Source: Methanobacterium sp. UBA375
GTDB lineage: Archaea > Methanobacteriota > Methanobacteria > Methanobacteriales > Methanobacteriaceae
DNA: 29,464 nt
Reading direction: 5' to 3'
NCBI GenBank assembly: GCA_002495625.1
Contig: DAGC01000009.1
Coordinates: forward strand, 31,637 to 61,100
Shown here: piece by piece, positions 1-7,351 of the stretch
Layout of the letters: each line of letters begins with the position of its first letter
Numbering within the stretch: position 1 is the stretch's first letter
The notes under the pieces: generated by a model
Told to the model about the DNA's origin: nothing
Databases searched by the model: none
Seen by the model: the letters and a program-made list of their open reading frames with translations, nothing else
Position numbers and translations under genes: made by a program

Positions 1-360
1 ATCGTTGGGGTGTATGGTACCTGCTTTACCAAACAGGGCGTATAATGGGCAGAAGTCATGGCAGTAGTAGCAGTTTACGCATTTTTCACTGTTTAAAACT
101 GGAATCTGTTTTTTGATCATTCCTTCGATTATTCGCACTGGTTCCTCCAGATCCAGCATGGTTACGGCTCCCGTGGGACAGGCGTTGCTGCATCCCCCGC
201 AACCGATACAGGGTATCTCCGCCACTTTATCGGTGGGCGTAACCCTTCCTTCCAGTATTTTATTCCTCATTTCAATATCGGTGACCCGATCTGAGGCGAA
301 TAATATTCGTTTAGAGTTGTTGATGATTCCTTCCAGGAATACCCGGATAAAGTCTTTCAT
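1..360 (-). CDS. ehbL: EhbL, two-[4Fe-4S] ferredoxin subunit of energy-converting hydrogenase B (3' end outside window)
   Basis: This frame is open for 120 codons from the ATG at 360 to the left edge, so the gene is cut by the window. It encodes MKDFIRVFLEGI at the start and two four-cysteine clusters, CIGCGGCSNACP at about residues 53-64 and CVNCYYCHDFCP at about 94-105. The ATG overlaps the stop of ehbK (ATGA), which shows translational coupling. In the Ehb complex of Methanobacteriales a ferredoxin of this type follows the polyferredoxin and precedes the hydrogenase small and large subunits. It probably relays electrons between the [NiFe] catalytic module and the soluble ferredoxin acceptor on the cytoplasmic face. 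The name rests on operon order plus the motifs. Confidence 0.85.
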   Translation of the reverse strand, partial: MKDFIRVFLEGIINNSKRILFASDRVTDIEMRNKILEGRVTPTDKVAEIPCIGCGGCSNACPTGAVTMLDLEEPVRIIEGMIKKQIPVLNSEKCVNCYYCHDFCPLYALFGKAGTIHPND

Positions 361-1718
361 GGTGCCACCTCAAATTCTCTTTCAAATAGTATGGCCCTGG
401 CTGGACAGGCATTTGAGCATGCCCCGCAGTAGATGCATTTTTCATCGTCCACCACGATCCTACCATCTTCTGTTTCTGTTATGGCTTCCTCTGGACATAT
501 TTTGGTGCATAGTTTGCAGTTCATGCATAGTTTGTCCTGTACGAAGGTGAATCCTTCTTTTATGGATTTTTTAAGCATGGTGGTTTTGGGTATGGCATCC
601 GCTGGACAGTGGATACCGCATTTTTCACAGAGGATGCATTTACTTAGGTCAACATTGATGGAACCCTTCTTGAGGGTGATGGCTTCTTTGGGACATACTT
701 CTGCACAGACACCGCATGATATACAGTCTTCAGTTACGTCCCCTTCCCAGGTGGTGTTCTGGAAGCTTCGCGCCTCATTTACATCACAGGCCTGGACACA
801 GTTACCACAAGATACACAGAATCCTTTGATCCTCCTTTCTGGTTCATCTGATAAACGTAAGGTGCCAACTGGGCAGACATCCAGACATTCCATTTCCTCA
901 CATTCCTCACAGAAGGTGGGGTCGTAGCGTATTCTCCCATCCACTATCTTCAATGCCCCGTGGCTGCATGCTTCGGTGCACAGGCCACAGTTGAGGCAGG
1001 ATACTATTTTTCCTGTTATTTCCTCGCCTGTTTCTGGCTTGTTGATTTTCACGGTGAAGTCTTCTATGGTTATAGCCCTGTTAGGGCATTCTTTAACGCA
1101 TTTAAGGCATAAAGTACATTTATCTTCATCTATGGTGGTGTCGGTTATGGCTCCGGCTGGGCAGACGTCTTCACAGATTCTGCACTCGGTACATTTCCCT
1201 TCCAGATCCACATCCACCATAATGGCATCGGTGGGGCAGTAGTATTCGCATCGCCTGCAGAGAGTGCATTTATCATAATCGGTTACTAAACCCATTCTCT
1301 CTACTTTTTCCCCTTCTTTTTGCATCCTGACTTCTGGTTGGATGGTTAAGTTGAGTGATTGTAAAAATTGGAGCTGTCTTTCCTCGATTACATCGAAGGC
1401 GTCTATCCTGGCGTTCAGGGGGCATATGTCTGCACAGATACCGCAACGGGCGCATATTCCCTTAACCAGGTCATCTTCTATTTTGATGCTGTTTACCGGG
1501 CAGGTCATCTCACAGACTCCGCAGGCGTTGCATTTAGCCCGGTCCACCACGTAGCCTCCGTATCGATTCTTCTTTATGGCTTTGTTGGGACAGGCATCCG
1601 CACAGGCTCCGCAGGTTATGCAGCTGAATGCTTTTCCATCAATTAATCTTATAGCCCCGGTAGGGCATTCTTTGATGCATTCTCCTAAGCCTTCACATTT
1701 GTTTGTTGATATAAACAT
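357..1718 (-). CDS. ehbK: EhbK, polyferredoxin with 14 iron-sulfur motifs
   Basis: This 453-residue protein consists almost entirely of ferredoxin motifs; I count fourteen. Most are CxxCxxCxxxCP. The first, CEGLGECIKECP at residues 8-19, has leucine where the second cysteine should be. The ninth, CEECEEMECLDVCP, has the CxxCxxxxCxxxCP spacing seen in bacterial oxidoreductase Fe-S subunits. Fourteen motifs is the size known for the Ehb polyferredoxin of Methanothermobacter. It should act as an electron wire on the cytoplasmic side of the hydrogenase, feeding low-potential electrons to anabolic oxidoreductases. A GGAG sits nine bases before the ATG. An unusually long gap separates it from ehbJ, while its stop overlaps the start of ehbL. 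Confidence 0.92.
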   Translation of the reverse strand: MFISTNKCEGLGECIKECPTGAIRLIDGKAFSCITCGACADACPNKAIKKNRYGGYVVDRAKCNACGVCEMTCPVNSIKIEDDLVKGICARCGICADICPLNARIDAFDVIEERQLQFLQSLNLTIQPEVRMQKEGEKVERMGLVTDYDKCTLCRRCEYYCPTDAIMVDVDLEGKCTECRICEDVCPAGAITDTTIDEDKCTLCLKCVKECPNRAITIEDFTVKINKPETGEEITGKIVSCLNCGLCTEACSHGALKIVDGRIRYDPTFCEECEEMECLDVCPVGTLRLSDEPERRIKGFCVSCGNCVQACDVNEARSFQNTTWEGDVTEDCISCGVCAEVCPKEAITLKKGSINVDLSKCILCEKCGIHCPADAIPKTTMLKKSIKEGFTFVQDKLCMNCKLCTKICPEEAITETEDGRIVVDDEKCIYCGACSNACPARAILFEREFEVAP

Positions 1719-1844
1719 TGCCTATTACTCCGATGATTCACTTGTTTTTTGCTGTAATTGTTTTGTAAATACCTTATTTTTTGTAATTGTTCTTGTAGAT
1801 ATCTTCTTTTATCTTTATATTTCTTTTATCTTCCTTATTTTCTT
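1719..1844 (-). repeat. 126-base gap inside the ehb operon with an imperfect direct repeat
   Basis: This is the longest gap in an operon whose other junctions are mostly overlapping or under about 75 bases. On the plus strand, two copies of a roughly 28-base unit lie at about 1745-1773 and 1776-1802, sharing TTTTTTG, TAATTGTT and TTGTA. The part nearest ehbJ is purine-rich on the coding strand (runs of AAGA and AAGG). No ORF fits. It could hold an mRNA processing site or an internal promoter that sets separate levels for the Fe-S subunits ehbK and ehbL; I see no strong TATA box. Confidence 0.4.
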
Positions 1845-2117
1845 TTAATGTTCAGTGTCGTCTTTAACATATCTTCCCAGGGTAACTTTACCTACGAAAA
1901 TTCCCACGATGGCTGATACAAATCCAGATGCCAATGGGACGTCCTGATAGTATGGGAATGGTTGTATTAAGTATGCTGCTACCAAAGCAACGATGAATAT
2001 GACTATGTAACTTCCCCAGGTGAAGTTCAGCTTACTTTCCGGGTTTATCTTTACTCTGCTTCCCACTATGAATCCCAGTAAGAATCCCAGAATTAAAGGG
2101 CCTGCATAAATTATCAT
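1845..2117 (-). CDS. ehbJ: EhbJ, small integral membrane subunit of Ehb hydrogenase
   Basis: This is a 90-residue protein with about three hydrophobic segments (near residues 3-20, 34-52 and 60-78) and a charged C-terminus. I recognise no catalytic motif; the assignment rests on its place between the MnhB-like ehbI and the polyferredoxin ehbK. Its ATG overlaps the ehbI stop (ATGA), so the two are translationally coupled. Like the other small Ehb membrane proteins it probably belongs to the ion-translocating arm of the complex. Confidence 0.8.
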   Translation of the reverse strand: MIIYAGPLILGFLLGFIVGSRVKINPESKLNFTWGSYIVIFIVALVAAYLIQPFPYYQDVPLASGFVSAIVGIFVGKVTLGRYVKDDTEH

Positions 2118-2602
2118 CCAATCTCCTCTATTTCTTCTCCATCTTCATCTATTTCCTTTTTAAATCCTAAAAAGGCTATTACCACAGCGCTTAAACCTAC
2201 CATAACCTTTAGGCCTACTGCAAAGTTCAGGTAGGGTATTATTCCGGCGTGGGTTGGATCAGGGTAGTCGAATATGTTCTGTATGAACCCGGGTACGATT
2301 CCATAGAGGTCCACTCCCAGGTTGTAAAGGAAGTAACCGGAAAATACTAATCCGGCCAGTCCCAGGAAAACATAGATCAGTGCCCCGGTACTTTCCATGT
2401 TGGACATGAAGTCATGGGAGAACTTTATGGGTGAGTCTTTTAAACCGTATACTACGGCGCAGAATATGAAAGCCCCTGCTATTATTGCACCACCCTGAAA
2501 GCCTCCTCCAGGTGTTATATGCCCTCCTAAAATTGTGTTAACTCCTAAACAGGTTATTAACAGGGCTGCGGCGTAGACGAATATTTTTAGTATGGTGCTC
2601 AT
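2114..2602 (-). CDS. ehbI: EhbI, MnhB/MbhF-like membrane subunit
   Basis: This 162-residue membrane protein carries the MnhB hallmark GGHITPGGGFQGGA near residues 26-39, followed by several hydrophobic helices and an acidic C-terminal tail rich in Glu and Asp. MnhB-type subunits belong to Mrp Na+/H+ antiporters and to the antiporter modules of membrane-bound hydrogenases. Here it should help couple ferredoxin reduction to cation flow. The ATG directly follows the ehbH stop (TAA ATG), and the gene ends in an overlap with ehbJ. The family assignment is firm; the ehbI name follows operon order. Confidence 0.88.
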   Translation of the reverse strand: MSTILKIFVYAAALLITCLGVNTILGGHITPGGGFQGGAIIAGAFIFCAVVYGLKDSPIKFSHDFMSNMESTGALIYVFLGLAGLVFSGYFLYNLGVDLYGIVPGFIQNIFDYPDPTHAGIIPYLNFAVGLKVMVGLSAVVIAFLGFKKEIDEDGEEIEEIG

Positions 2603-2881
2603 TTAGTTGCCTCCCAGTTTTACTTTTCCTCTTCCAAATAACAGTAATGTTACGACCACAGCGGTGACCAGTATCAATGCTTCACCAAGGGTGTCGTAGC
2701 CTCTCCAATCAAATACTACATTGGTTACAGCGTTAGGTGCTATATCCGGACCTAACCATAGGTAGATGTAGCTTATTCCCGGATACAGTATCTGGTCAAA
2801 TCCGTATATAGCCTGGAATAAAGCTACGGCGAAGATTCCCAGGGCTAATAAGCCTATTATGTTCTTTATTCCATTAAACAT
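2603..2881 (-). CDS. ehbH: EhbH, MrpA-C-terminal/MbhE-like membrane subunit
   Basis: This is a 92-residue protein with an N-terminal membrane helix, a middle loop, and the segment NVVFDWRGYDTLGEALIL. That segment resembles the DTLGE motif in the C-terminal part of MrpA and in the separate MbhE subunit of archaeal hydrogenases. A second hydrophobic helix follows. It lies between ehbG, with which it overlaps by a few bases, and the MnhB-like ehbI, the same domain order as in MrpA-MrpB. It is likely part of the antiporter-like arm of the hydrogenase. Confidence 0.85.
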   Translation of the reverse strand: MFNGIKNIIGLLALGIFAVALFQAIYGFDQILYPGISYIYLWLGPDIAPNAVTNVVFDWRGYDTLGEALILVTAVVVTLLLFGRGKVKLGGN

Positions 2882-3212
2882 TTAAATTCCCCCAGTAGAA
2901 CAGGGCCACAATTACTCCCAAGGCCACCACAACGTAGAACATCATGTTGTTCAAATCATCGTTCTGTTCCCTTCTAAGTCTGGGCATGATGGGCATGGCA
3001 GTGAATACTATGATCAATATGGCAGCCACCATTATTATCATCAAAACAGGATGAATGAGCCTTACCATAACTACAGCAATTAAAACCGATGCAATCAGTG
3101 TTAGTTCTGCAGTTAGCATTGTGGAAGCTGTTACATTAGTTACTGGCTCATCTTCTCCAGCTTTTTCCTGTATTTTCCGTATTTTATTCAGTATAACATC
3201 GTAGAAACTCAT
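2874..3212 (-). CDS. ehbG: EhbG, small membrane subunit of Ehb hydrogenase
   Basis: This 112-residue protein has a charged N-terminal cytoplasmic stretch of about 30 residues and then about three hydrophobic segments. It has no recognisable active-site motif. It is identified by position: fourteen bases after the large antiporter-like subunit ehbF and overlapping ehbH at its 3' end. The start is ATG with GGTGA six bases upstream. Its precise role in Ehb is not known; it probably helps assemble or stabilise the membrane arm. Confidence 0.8.
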   Translation of the reverse strand: MSFYDVILNKIRKIQEKAGEDEPVTNVTASTMLTAELTLIASVLIAVVMVRLIHPVLMIIMVAAILIIVFTAMPIMPRLRREQNDDLNNMMFYVVVALGVIVALFYWGNLNV

Positions 3213-3226
3213 GATATTTCACCCTG

Positions 3227-4726
3227 TTAAACCAGTCCCGCGGCTAATGTTTGCAGACTGTTGGTTGCTATTTCCGGGAACAACCCGAGTGTTAGGCAGA
3301 CGATTAAAAAGACTACTAGGGATATCACCGTTGATCTGGGGATAGTGTTATCCAGAACTTCCAGTTCTTTGGGTTTGGGCCGCATATATATGGTGTAAAA
3401 TGCTTTCATAAATGTCATAAAGGTAACGATACTCAGGAGTATCATTATTATACCCAGTTCGGGCAGTCCAGATTGTATAGATGCCTGGATTAACATCAGC
3501 TTGCTCTGGAAGGCGTTAAGTGGTGGGACACCGGCCATGGCCAATCCAGCCAGGAGGACCAGTAACGCTACCTTGGGGTTTACATACATCATTCCCCCCA
3601 GTTTTCTGGTGTCACTGATTCTGGTCTTGTAGAGTATTGTTCCGAAACCTATGAAGAGGAATGCAGTAATTACGGCCTCATTAACAGCCTGGAAAAGACC
3701 GGCTGTAATACCGAATGCCGTTCCCAGTCCCAGTCCTATTCCGATATATCCTAATTCCCCTACAGCCAGATATCCTAAGATCCGCTTGTAGTCGGTCTGT
3801 ACTATGGCCATGGTGATACCCAGAATCATGGCTATAAGGGATATGCCGATTATCGCTATGTTGGTGAATGGGTTGTAGGAGAACAACCTGATTATTATGA
3901 TTCCTATAGCCACCATGGTGAATACCGAGAAGGCCTGAAGTAACGCCGACCCGTGGGGTAATGCTTTACTGTACACCGCCGACTTTATGGTATGGAATGG
4001 TGGGAGTCCTGATGCGTAAAGCCATCCAAAGACTATAAGGGCTAGAGCAATGAGGAGTTCCGGGCTTTGTGGGTTGACGTACCCGTTTTTTAATGTGAAG
4101 ATCATGTCTGTAACGTTAACATTTCCTGTAATGCCCAAGAGCATGACTATACCCAAAAGCAGGAGAGGTCCTGCAATATTTCCCAGGAGGATATATTTAA
4201 GAGCGGTCTCATAGTTATTTTTTATACCAGATGCAATGACTATTCCCACCTGGGCCAGTGCTGCTATCTCAAAGAATACAAATAAATTAAATATATCATC
4301 TGAAAGCAGTATGGCTGATACTGAAGCTGTACCCATAAACATCAGGAAGGCATAAACTCCAGAGGGCCTTTTAGATTCGTTTATAAATGTGAATATGGCG
4401 AAGAATGTGATGAGTCCCAGTATAAATATCATGAGCTGCTTGGCACTACTGAATACGTACATGATACCCAGGTGGAACTGGAACAGCTGTGACCCGGTAA
4501 TTAGCGCCGGTAGTCCCTGTGCCAGGCTTGGATCCTGTGCCAGGGGAACGTAACCACCGAAGAAATGTGAACCATAAGGAGTTAGAAGTGGTATGATTGG
4601 TAAAACTATAGCAGTGATGATGGCGATTATCTTAATGGTCCTGTCCTTTTTATGGAGTAAATTCAGGAAAAGTGCACTGGCAATGGGTAATATGACCATA
4701 ACGGCAATGAGAACGTTCATATCCAT
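3227..4726 (-). CDS. ehbF: EhbF, MrpD/NuoN-like proton-translocating subunit
   Basis: This is a 499-residue polytopic membrane protein, the largest in the operon, with about 14 hydrophobic segments. It matches the complex I antiporter-like family (NuoL/M/N, MrpD). It has the conserved core KYILLGNIAGPLLLLGI near 178-194, a segment with ASGLPPFHTIKSAVYSKA near 240-257 that carries the conserved lysine, and AGVPPLNAFQSK near 402-413. These lysine- and proline-rich half-channels carry protons or sodium. In Ehb it should be the main ion-conducting subunit that drives H2-dependent reduction of ferredoxin. A 51-base gap separates it from ehbE. Confidence 0.92.
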   Translation of the reverse strand: MDMNVLIAVMVILPIASALFLNLLHKKDRTIKIIAIITAIVLPIIPLLTPYGSHFFGGYVPLAQDPSLAQGLPALITGSQLFQFHLGIMYVFSSAKQLMIFILGLITFFAIFTFINESKRPSGVYAFLMFMGTASVSAILLSDDIFNLFVFFEIAALAQVGIVIASGIKNNYETALKYILLGNIAGPLLLLGIVMLLGITGNVNVTDMIFTLKNGYVNPQSPELLIALALIVFGWLYASGLPPFHTIKSAVYSKALPHGSALLQAFSVFTMVAIGIIIIRLFSYNPFTNIAIIGISLIAMILGITMAIVQTDYKRILGYLAVGELGYIGIGLGLGTAFGITAGLFQAVNEAVITAFLFIGFGTILYKTRISDTRKLGGMMYVNPKVALLVLLAGLAMAGVPPLNAFQSKLMLIQASIQSGLPELGIIMILLSIVTFMTFMKAFYTIYMRPKPKELEVLDNTIPRSTVISLVVFLIVCLTLGLFPEIATNSLQTLAAGLV

Positions 4727-4777
4727 TTAGTATTCCTCCCATTTGTGAAACTTGTTTTAATATCTGAAATCATTGTT

Positions 4778-5149
4778 CTACTCTCCCTTGTCCCTTAAAA
4801 TTTTCGCTGCACTGAGTGAGCCATGTCTCTTGTTAAGCACCATTACCAGACCCAGTATCACCGCCAGTGTACTGGCGCCGATAACGATGTTGGTAAGCAC
4901 CAGAGCAAATGGAAGTGGATATGCTGCGGTTTGGGCGAAGTTGCTGATGGTCATGTCGGGTAAGAATATGTAAACAATTCCTCCGGGCTTATATCCCATG
5001 GTTATAATGAACAGGTTTACACCGTCACCTAGGAAGGCCAGGCCTATTATCTTCTTTATAAGATTATCCAGGAATAATGCAGCGAATATGCCGATTACTA
5101 TAAGTGATCCTGCTGTGAAAAAGGACATTAATTGACTGTCTATTACCAT
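4778..5149 (-). CDS. ehbE: EhbE, MnhC/NuoK-like membrane subunit
   Basis: This 123-residue protein has three hydrophobic segments and the MnhC-like stretch IGLAFLGDGVNLFII near 35-49, followed by PLPFALVLTNIVIGASTLAV near 74-93. In MnhC/NuoK the central helices carry the conserved residues that link neighbouring antiporter subunits. It sits 20 bases after ehbD and upstream of the MrpD-like ehbF, the same C-D order as in mnh/mrp operons. It is a membrane subunit of the ion-translocating arm. Confidence 0.88.
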   Translation of the reverse strand: MVIDSQLMSFFTAGSLIVIGIFAALFLDNLIKKIIGLAFLGDGVNLFIITMGYKPGGIVYIFLPDMTISNFAQTAAYPLPFALVLTNIVIGASTLAVILGLVMVLNKRHGSLSAAKILRDKGE

Positions 5150-5169
5150 TTTTTCACCATTTCTAAATA

Positions 5170-5409
5170 TTAACTTTCTTCCTCTGTTCTCCTTGTTTTA
5201 AGAACGGTCAGGGCAACAAATACTGGTACTATTGCTGATCCAACGATTGCCTGGGTTAACGCCACATCAGGGGCCAGTAAAAATTGGAATAAAAAGGCAG
5301 TGGATATACCGGGTATTCCGGTTAGTATGGCTGCCTTCAGTAAGTCTCTCTGCATCAAGGCTATGATAGCACCTAAAACTGTGGTGATCATGAGAATGTA
5401 TTCGATCAT
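5170..5409 (-). CDS. ehbD: EhbD, DUF4040/MbhD-like membrane subunit
   Basis: This 79-residue protein has two to three hydrophobic segments. The segment DLLKAAILTGIPGISTAFLF followed by APDVALTQAIVGSAIVP matches the DUF4040 (MbhD or MrpA C-terminal) family, where APDVALTEA-like text is diagnostic. Its start overlaps the ehbC stop. Together with the MbhE-like ehbH it supplies, as two separate chains, pieces that are fused in MrpA. Confidence 0.86.
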   Translation of the reverse strand: MIEYILMITTVLGAIIALMQRDLLKAAILTGIPGISTAFLFQFLLAPDVALTQAIVGSAIVPVFVALTVLKTRRTEEES

Positions 5410-5693
5410 TTTTCTTCCTCCCCATAATAGTAGGCATTGGCAATGGCGTGTGCATTGAAGGGTGCCAGTATGAAGTAAGCTGCTGCCAGGAGGAATTCAC
5501 CAAGAACCAGCAGTGCCAGTATGCAGGCCATGTCTGCCAGGCCCAGAATGTGAATCCGGGCGTACATAACTCTTTCCAGGTCATCCTTGTATCTCAATAT
5601 TCCAATTCCGCCTAGTACGACCAGGACAGCGCATACCATGAGTATGATTGATTTTACCAGGGATACTGGGTCTGCTACTTCGATAAATGCCAC
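5406..5693 (-). CDS. ehbC: EhbC, MnhG-like membrane subunit
   Basis: This 95-residue protein has three hydrophobic segments. It contains GGIGILRYKDDLERVMYARIH, close to the GxxGxxRxxDxxxRxHA pattern of MnhG/MrpG subunits, and a short acidic C-terminus. It starts with GTG at 5691-5693, which shares one base with the ehbB stop TAG. A GGGTGAT ribosome site lies just upstream inside ehbB. It belongs to the Mrp-like E-F-G group that opens the ehb operon. Confidence 0.88.
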   Translation of the reverse strand: MAFIEVADPVSLVKSIILMVCAVLVVLGGIGILRYKDDLERVMYARIHILGLADMACILALLVLGEFLLAAAYFILAPFNAHAIANAYYYGEEEK

Positions 5694-5956
5694 TATGAAT
5701 CACCCTTTAAAACTTTTGAAAACGCTATAGTACCTACCGGTCCTAATATTATAAGTGCAGCTGCTATGTCTGTACAGAACCCTACTCCGTAGATATTTTT
5801 AACCAGTATCAGGATGGTGGCCACTGCAATGGCTAAACCGGAAATACCCACCAGACCCATGCCTACGGTTTTTCTGGTGGTGATCCTAATGGTCGCCAGG
5901 CAAAATATGGCCAATGCCACCAGCAATATATATTCTGATATCAATAACAAGTCCAT
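5693..5956 (-). CDS. ehbB: EhbB, MnhF-like membrane subunit
   Basis: This 87-residue protein has three hydrophobic helices and the MnhF-like stretch FCTDIAAALIILGPVGTIAF near 60-79. MnhF/MrpF is a small subunit found beside MnhE and MnhG, and the same order (E, F, G) is seen here as ehbA, ehbB, ehbC. It begins 73 bases after ehbA. Its stop and the ehbC start share one base. Confidence 0.86.
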   Translation of the reverse strand: MDLLLISEYILLVALAIFCLATIRITTRKTVGMGLVGISGLAIAVATILILVKNIYGVGFCTDIAAALIILGPVGTIAFSKVLKGDS

Positions 5957-6029
5957 TCTAACATCTCTTTAATTTTATTGTGTGGATAAGGTTAATCAAG
6001 CATTTCTTCAATTTAATTTATAAAAGTAT

Positions 6030-6341
6030 TTATTCTAACATCCCTTTTATGTAGGGTTCGAAGGGAATCACTTCTTCTTTGCTCCGTGGGTATATGATGG
6101 CCACTTTCAATATCTGATTTTCAGAATCGAGATCTATGGAAAGGGTTCCCGGGGTTAAAGTTATGCTGTTAGCCAGTATGGTCTGGGAAACAGGTCTTTT
6201 AAGTTCAGTTTCTATCTCTACAACCACTGGTTCCACTTTTCCATTGAGTGTTCTGCCAGCCACATCCCAGGTGGCCTTGATGATCTCAAATATCAAAACG
6301 ATGAAATATGCAATTCCATAAAATATCCGCATAAGAAACAT
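6030..6341 (-). CDS. ehbA: EhbA, MnhE-like subunit, first gene of the ehb operon
   Basis: This 103-residue protein has an N-terminal hydrophobic segment (about residues 5-22) followed by a soluble domain that contains TQTILANSITLTPGT-like text; the window reads SQTILANSITLTPGTLSID. This is the conserved core of the MnhE/MrpE family (ANSITLTPGT). The start ATG at 6341 has GGGATT just upstream. As the first gene after the promoter at about 6470 it heads the transcription unit that runs leftward through ehbL and beyond. MrpE-like proteins are needed for antiporter assembly, and a similar role is likely here. Confidence 0.88.
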   Translation of the reverse strand: MFLMRIFYGIAYFIVLIFEIIKATWDVAGRTLNGKVEPVVVEIETELKRPVSQTILANSITLTPGTLSIDLDSENQILKVAIIYPRSKEEVIPFEPYIKGMLE

Positions 6342-6468
6342 GTCAATCCCTTTTTATTACTATTACACTGATTTAAATCCTAATTCACAGTTGAAAACGA
6401 TCTCTCTTTTACCAAGTTTAGAACATTATTTAGATATAGCAATTACAATTCATCATTATAAAACATGA

Positions 6469-6477
6469 TATATAAAG
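6469..6477 (-). promoter_or_regulatory. TATA box of the ehb operon
   Basis: On the minus strand the sequence reads CTTTATATA, a good match to the archaeal TATA box. Transcription should begin about 25 bases downstream, near 6445, leaving an untranslated leader of roughly 100 bases before ehbA. It is the best promoter candidate in the 260-base gap between ehbA and the end of the neighbouring gene. Confidence 0.55.
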
Positions 6478-6533
6478 ATATCTAAAATTTTTTCCGGGTA
6501 TAGTGGTGACAGTAAATAAAATTCTTTTAATCA

Positions 6534-6544
6534 ACAGTCACTGT
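6534..6544. promoter_or_regulatory. Perfect palindrome upstream of the ehb TATA box, with a nearby half site
   Basis: ACAGTCACTGT is an 11-base palindrome with a one-base centre. A related GTGACAGT lies 26 bases away, at about 6506-6513. The pair is roughly 35-65 bases upstream of the ehb TATA box, a place where an activator or repressor could bind. Its function is an inference from position only. Confidence 0.3.
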
Positions 6545-6549
6545 AATAG

Positions 6550-6594
6550 AGCTATAACAAAAAAATTTAATTGTATCGTGAAAATTTTATAGCT
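6550..6594 (-). terminator. Possible terminator of the YdjM-like gene
   Basis: An inverted repeat AGCTATAA/TTATAGCT (6550-6557 and 6587-6594) encloses a T-run on the minus strand (ATTTTTTTG near 6557-6566), directly after the stop codon of the gene at 6602. Archaeal termination depends mainly on such T-tracts; the long loop makes the hairpin itself doubtful. Confidence 0.35.
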
Positions 6595-6601
6595 TAGTGT
6601 T

Positions 6602-7270
6602 TTAATTGCTGAAAATAAAGAGATACGGTACTGCAGCCACTATCCAGATAACCATGATCAAAATACCAGAAAGTTTATGAAATTTTCTGGACGATAAAGG
6701 GCTTAAAAGACTTACCCCGCTGGATGTGAAAAGATCCAGGGTTATATGACTTAAACAGCCTATAAATAACGCTCCAAAAATATGAAAAACGTTTAATGAT
6801 AGATGGGGAGTCAAATAAATTCCAATGACCATCAAAATTAAATAGGGAAAGAATAATTTCCTGTTTAAAACTATGAAACCTAAAATTATGGAGAGTAAGA
6901 CCAAAATAACCTTCAGATCAACCACGTCCACCAGGAGCAGGTAAAACCCAGCGGCAAAAACTGTTAAAAATAGGGATATAGCTATTATTCCTAAGATCGA
7001 GTGCATAAATCCACGGTGCTTGGAGATAAAGAAAATTACCGCCAATAAAATTAAAATAACCCCTATCATAGAGGGTAAGTTGAATATATACAAAATTAAG
7101 GCCAGTACCAGCCCTATTAAAAACATGATAATTATCTGATTCTCCTTGATGTTGTTGTCAAAATCGATTATGGACGTTCCAAAAAGGGCCAATGAAAGGA
7201 GAAAAACATTGGGAAAGAATGGTAAGGCCATGATAAGTGCAAAGGGGATATGGATTTTATAAGAAGGCAT
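6602..7270 (-). CDS. YdjM-like membrane-bound metal-dependent hydrolase (DUF457)
   Basis: This is a 222-residue protein with about seven hydrophobic segments. It carries HRGFMHSILG near residues 90-99 and GCLSHITLDLFTSSG near 172-186. Histidines and an aspartate in this arrangement (HRGxTHS and GxxxHxxxD) mark the DUF457/YdjM family, predicted membrane-embedded metal-dependent hydrolases. The substrate is unknown. The ATG lacks an obvious ribosome site; a TATA-like TTATAATATA near 7295 places the transcription start close to the ATG, so the mRNA may be leaderless. It does not look co-transcribed with ehb, because a promoter lies between. Confidence 0.75.
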   Translation of the reverse strand: MPSYKIHIPFALIMALPFFPNVFLLSLALFGTSIIDFDNNIKENQIIIMFLIGLVLALILYIFNLPSMIGVILILLAVIFFISKHRGFMHSILGIIAISLFLTVFAAGFYLLLVDVVDLKVILVLLSIILGFIVLNRKLFFPYLILMVIGIYLTPHLSLNVFHIFGALFIGCLSHITLDLFTSSGVSLLSPLSSRKFHKLSGILIMVIWIVAAVPYLFIFSN

Positions 7271-7351
7271 TTTATCAACGTTTAGAGGAAGTGTATATTA
7301 TAATTATTGATTAAACTATTTTAACAATGAATTAACCTATTCAACTCTAGA

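Noticed and set aside
113..550. Plus-strand open frames opposite ehbL and ehbK (113-550, 433-927, 976-1242 and others)
   Set aside because: They are antisense to cysteine-rich ferredoxin genes, show no ribosome sites, and have no recognisable domains.
5267..5584. A 105-residue minus-strand frame overlapping ehbC and ehbD
   Set aside because: It lies across the real MnhG-like and DUF4040-like genes in another frame and has no domain content.
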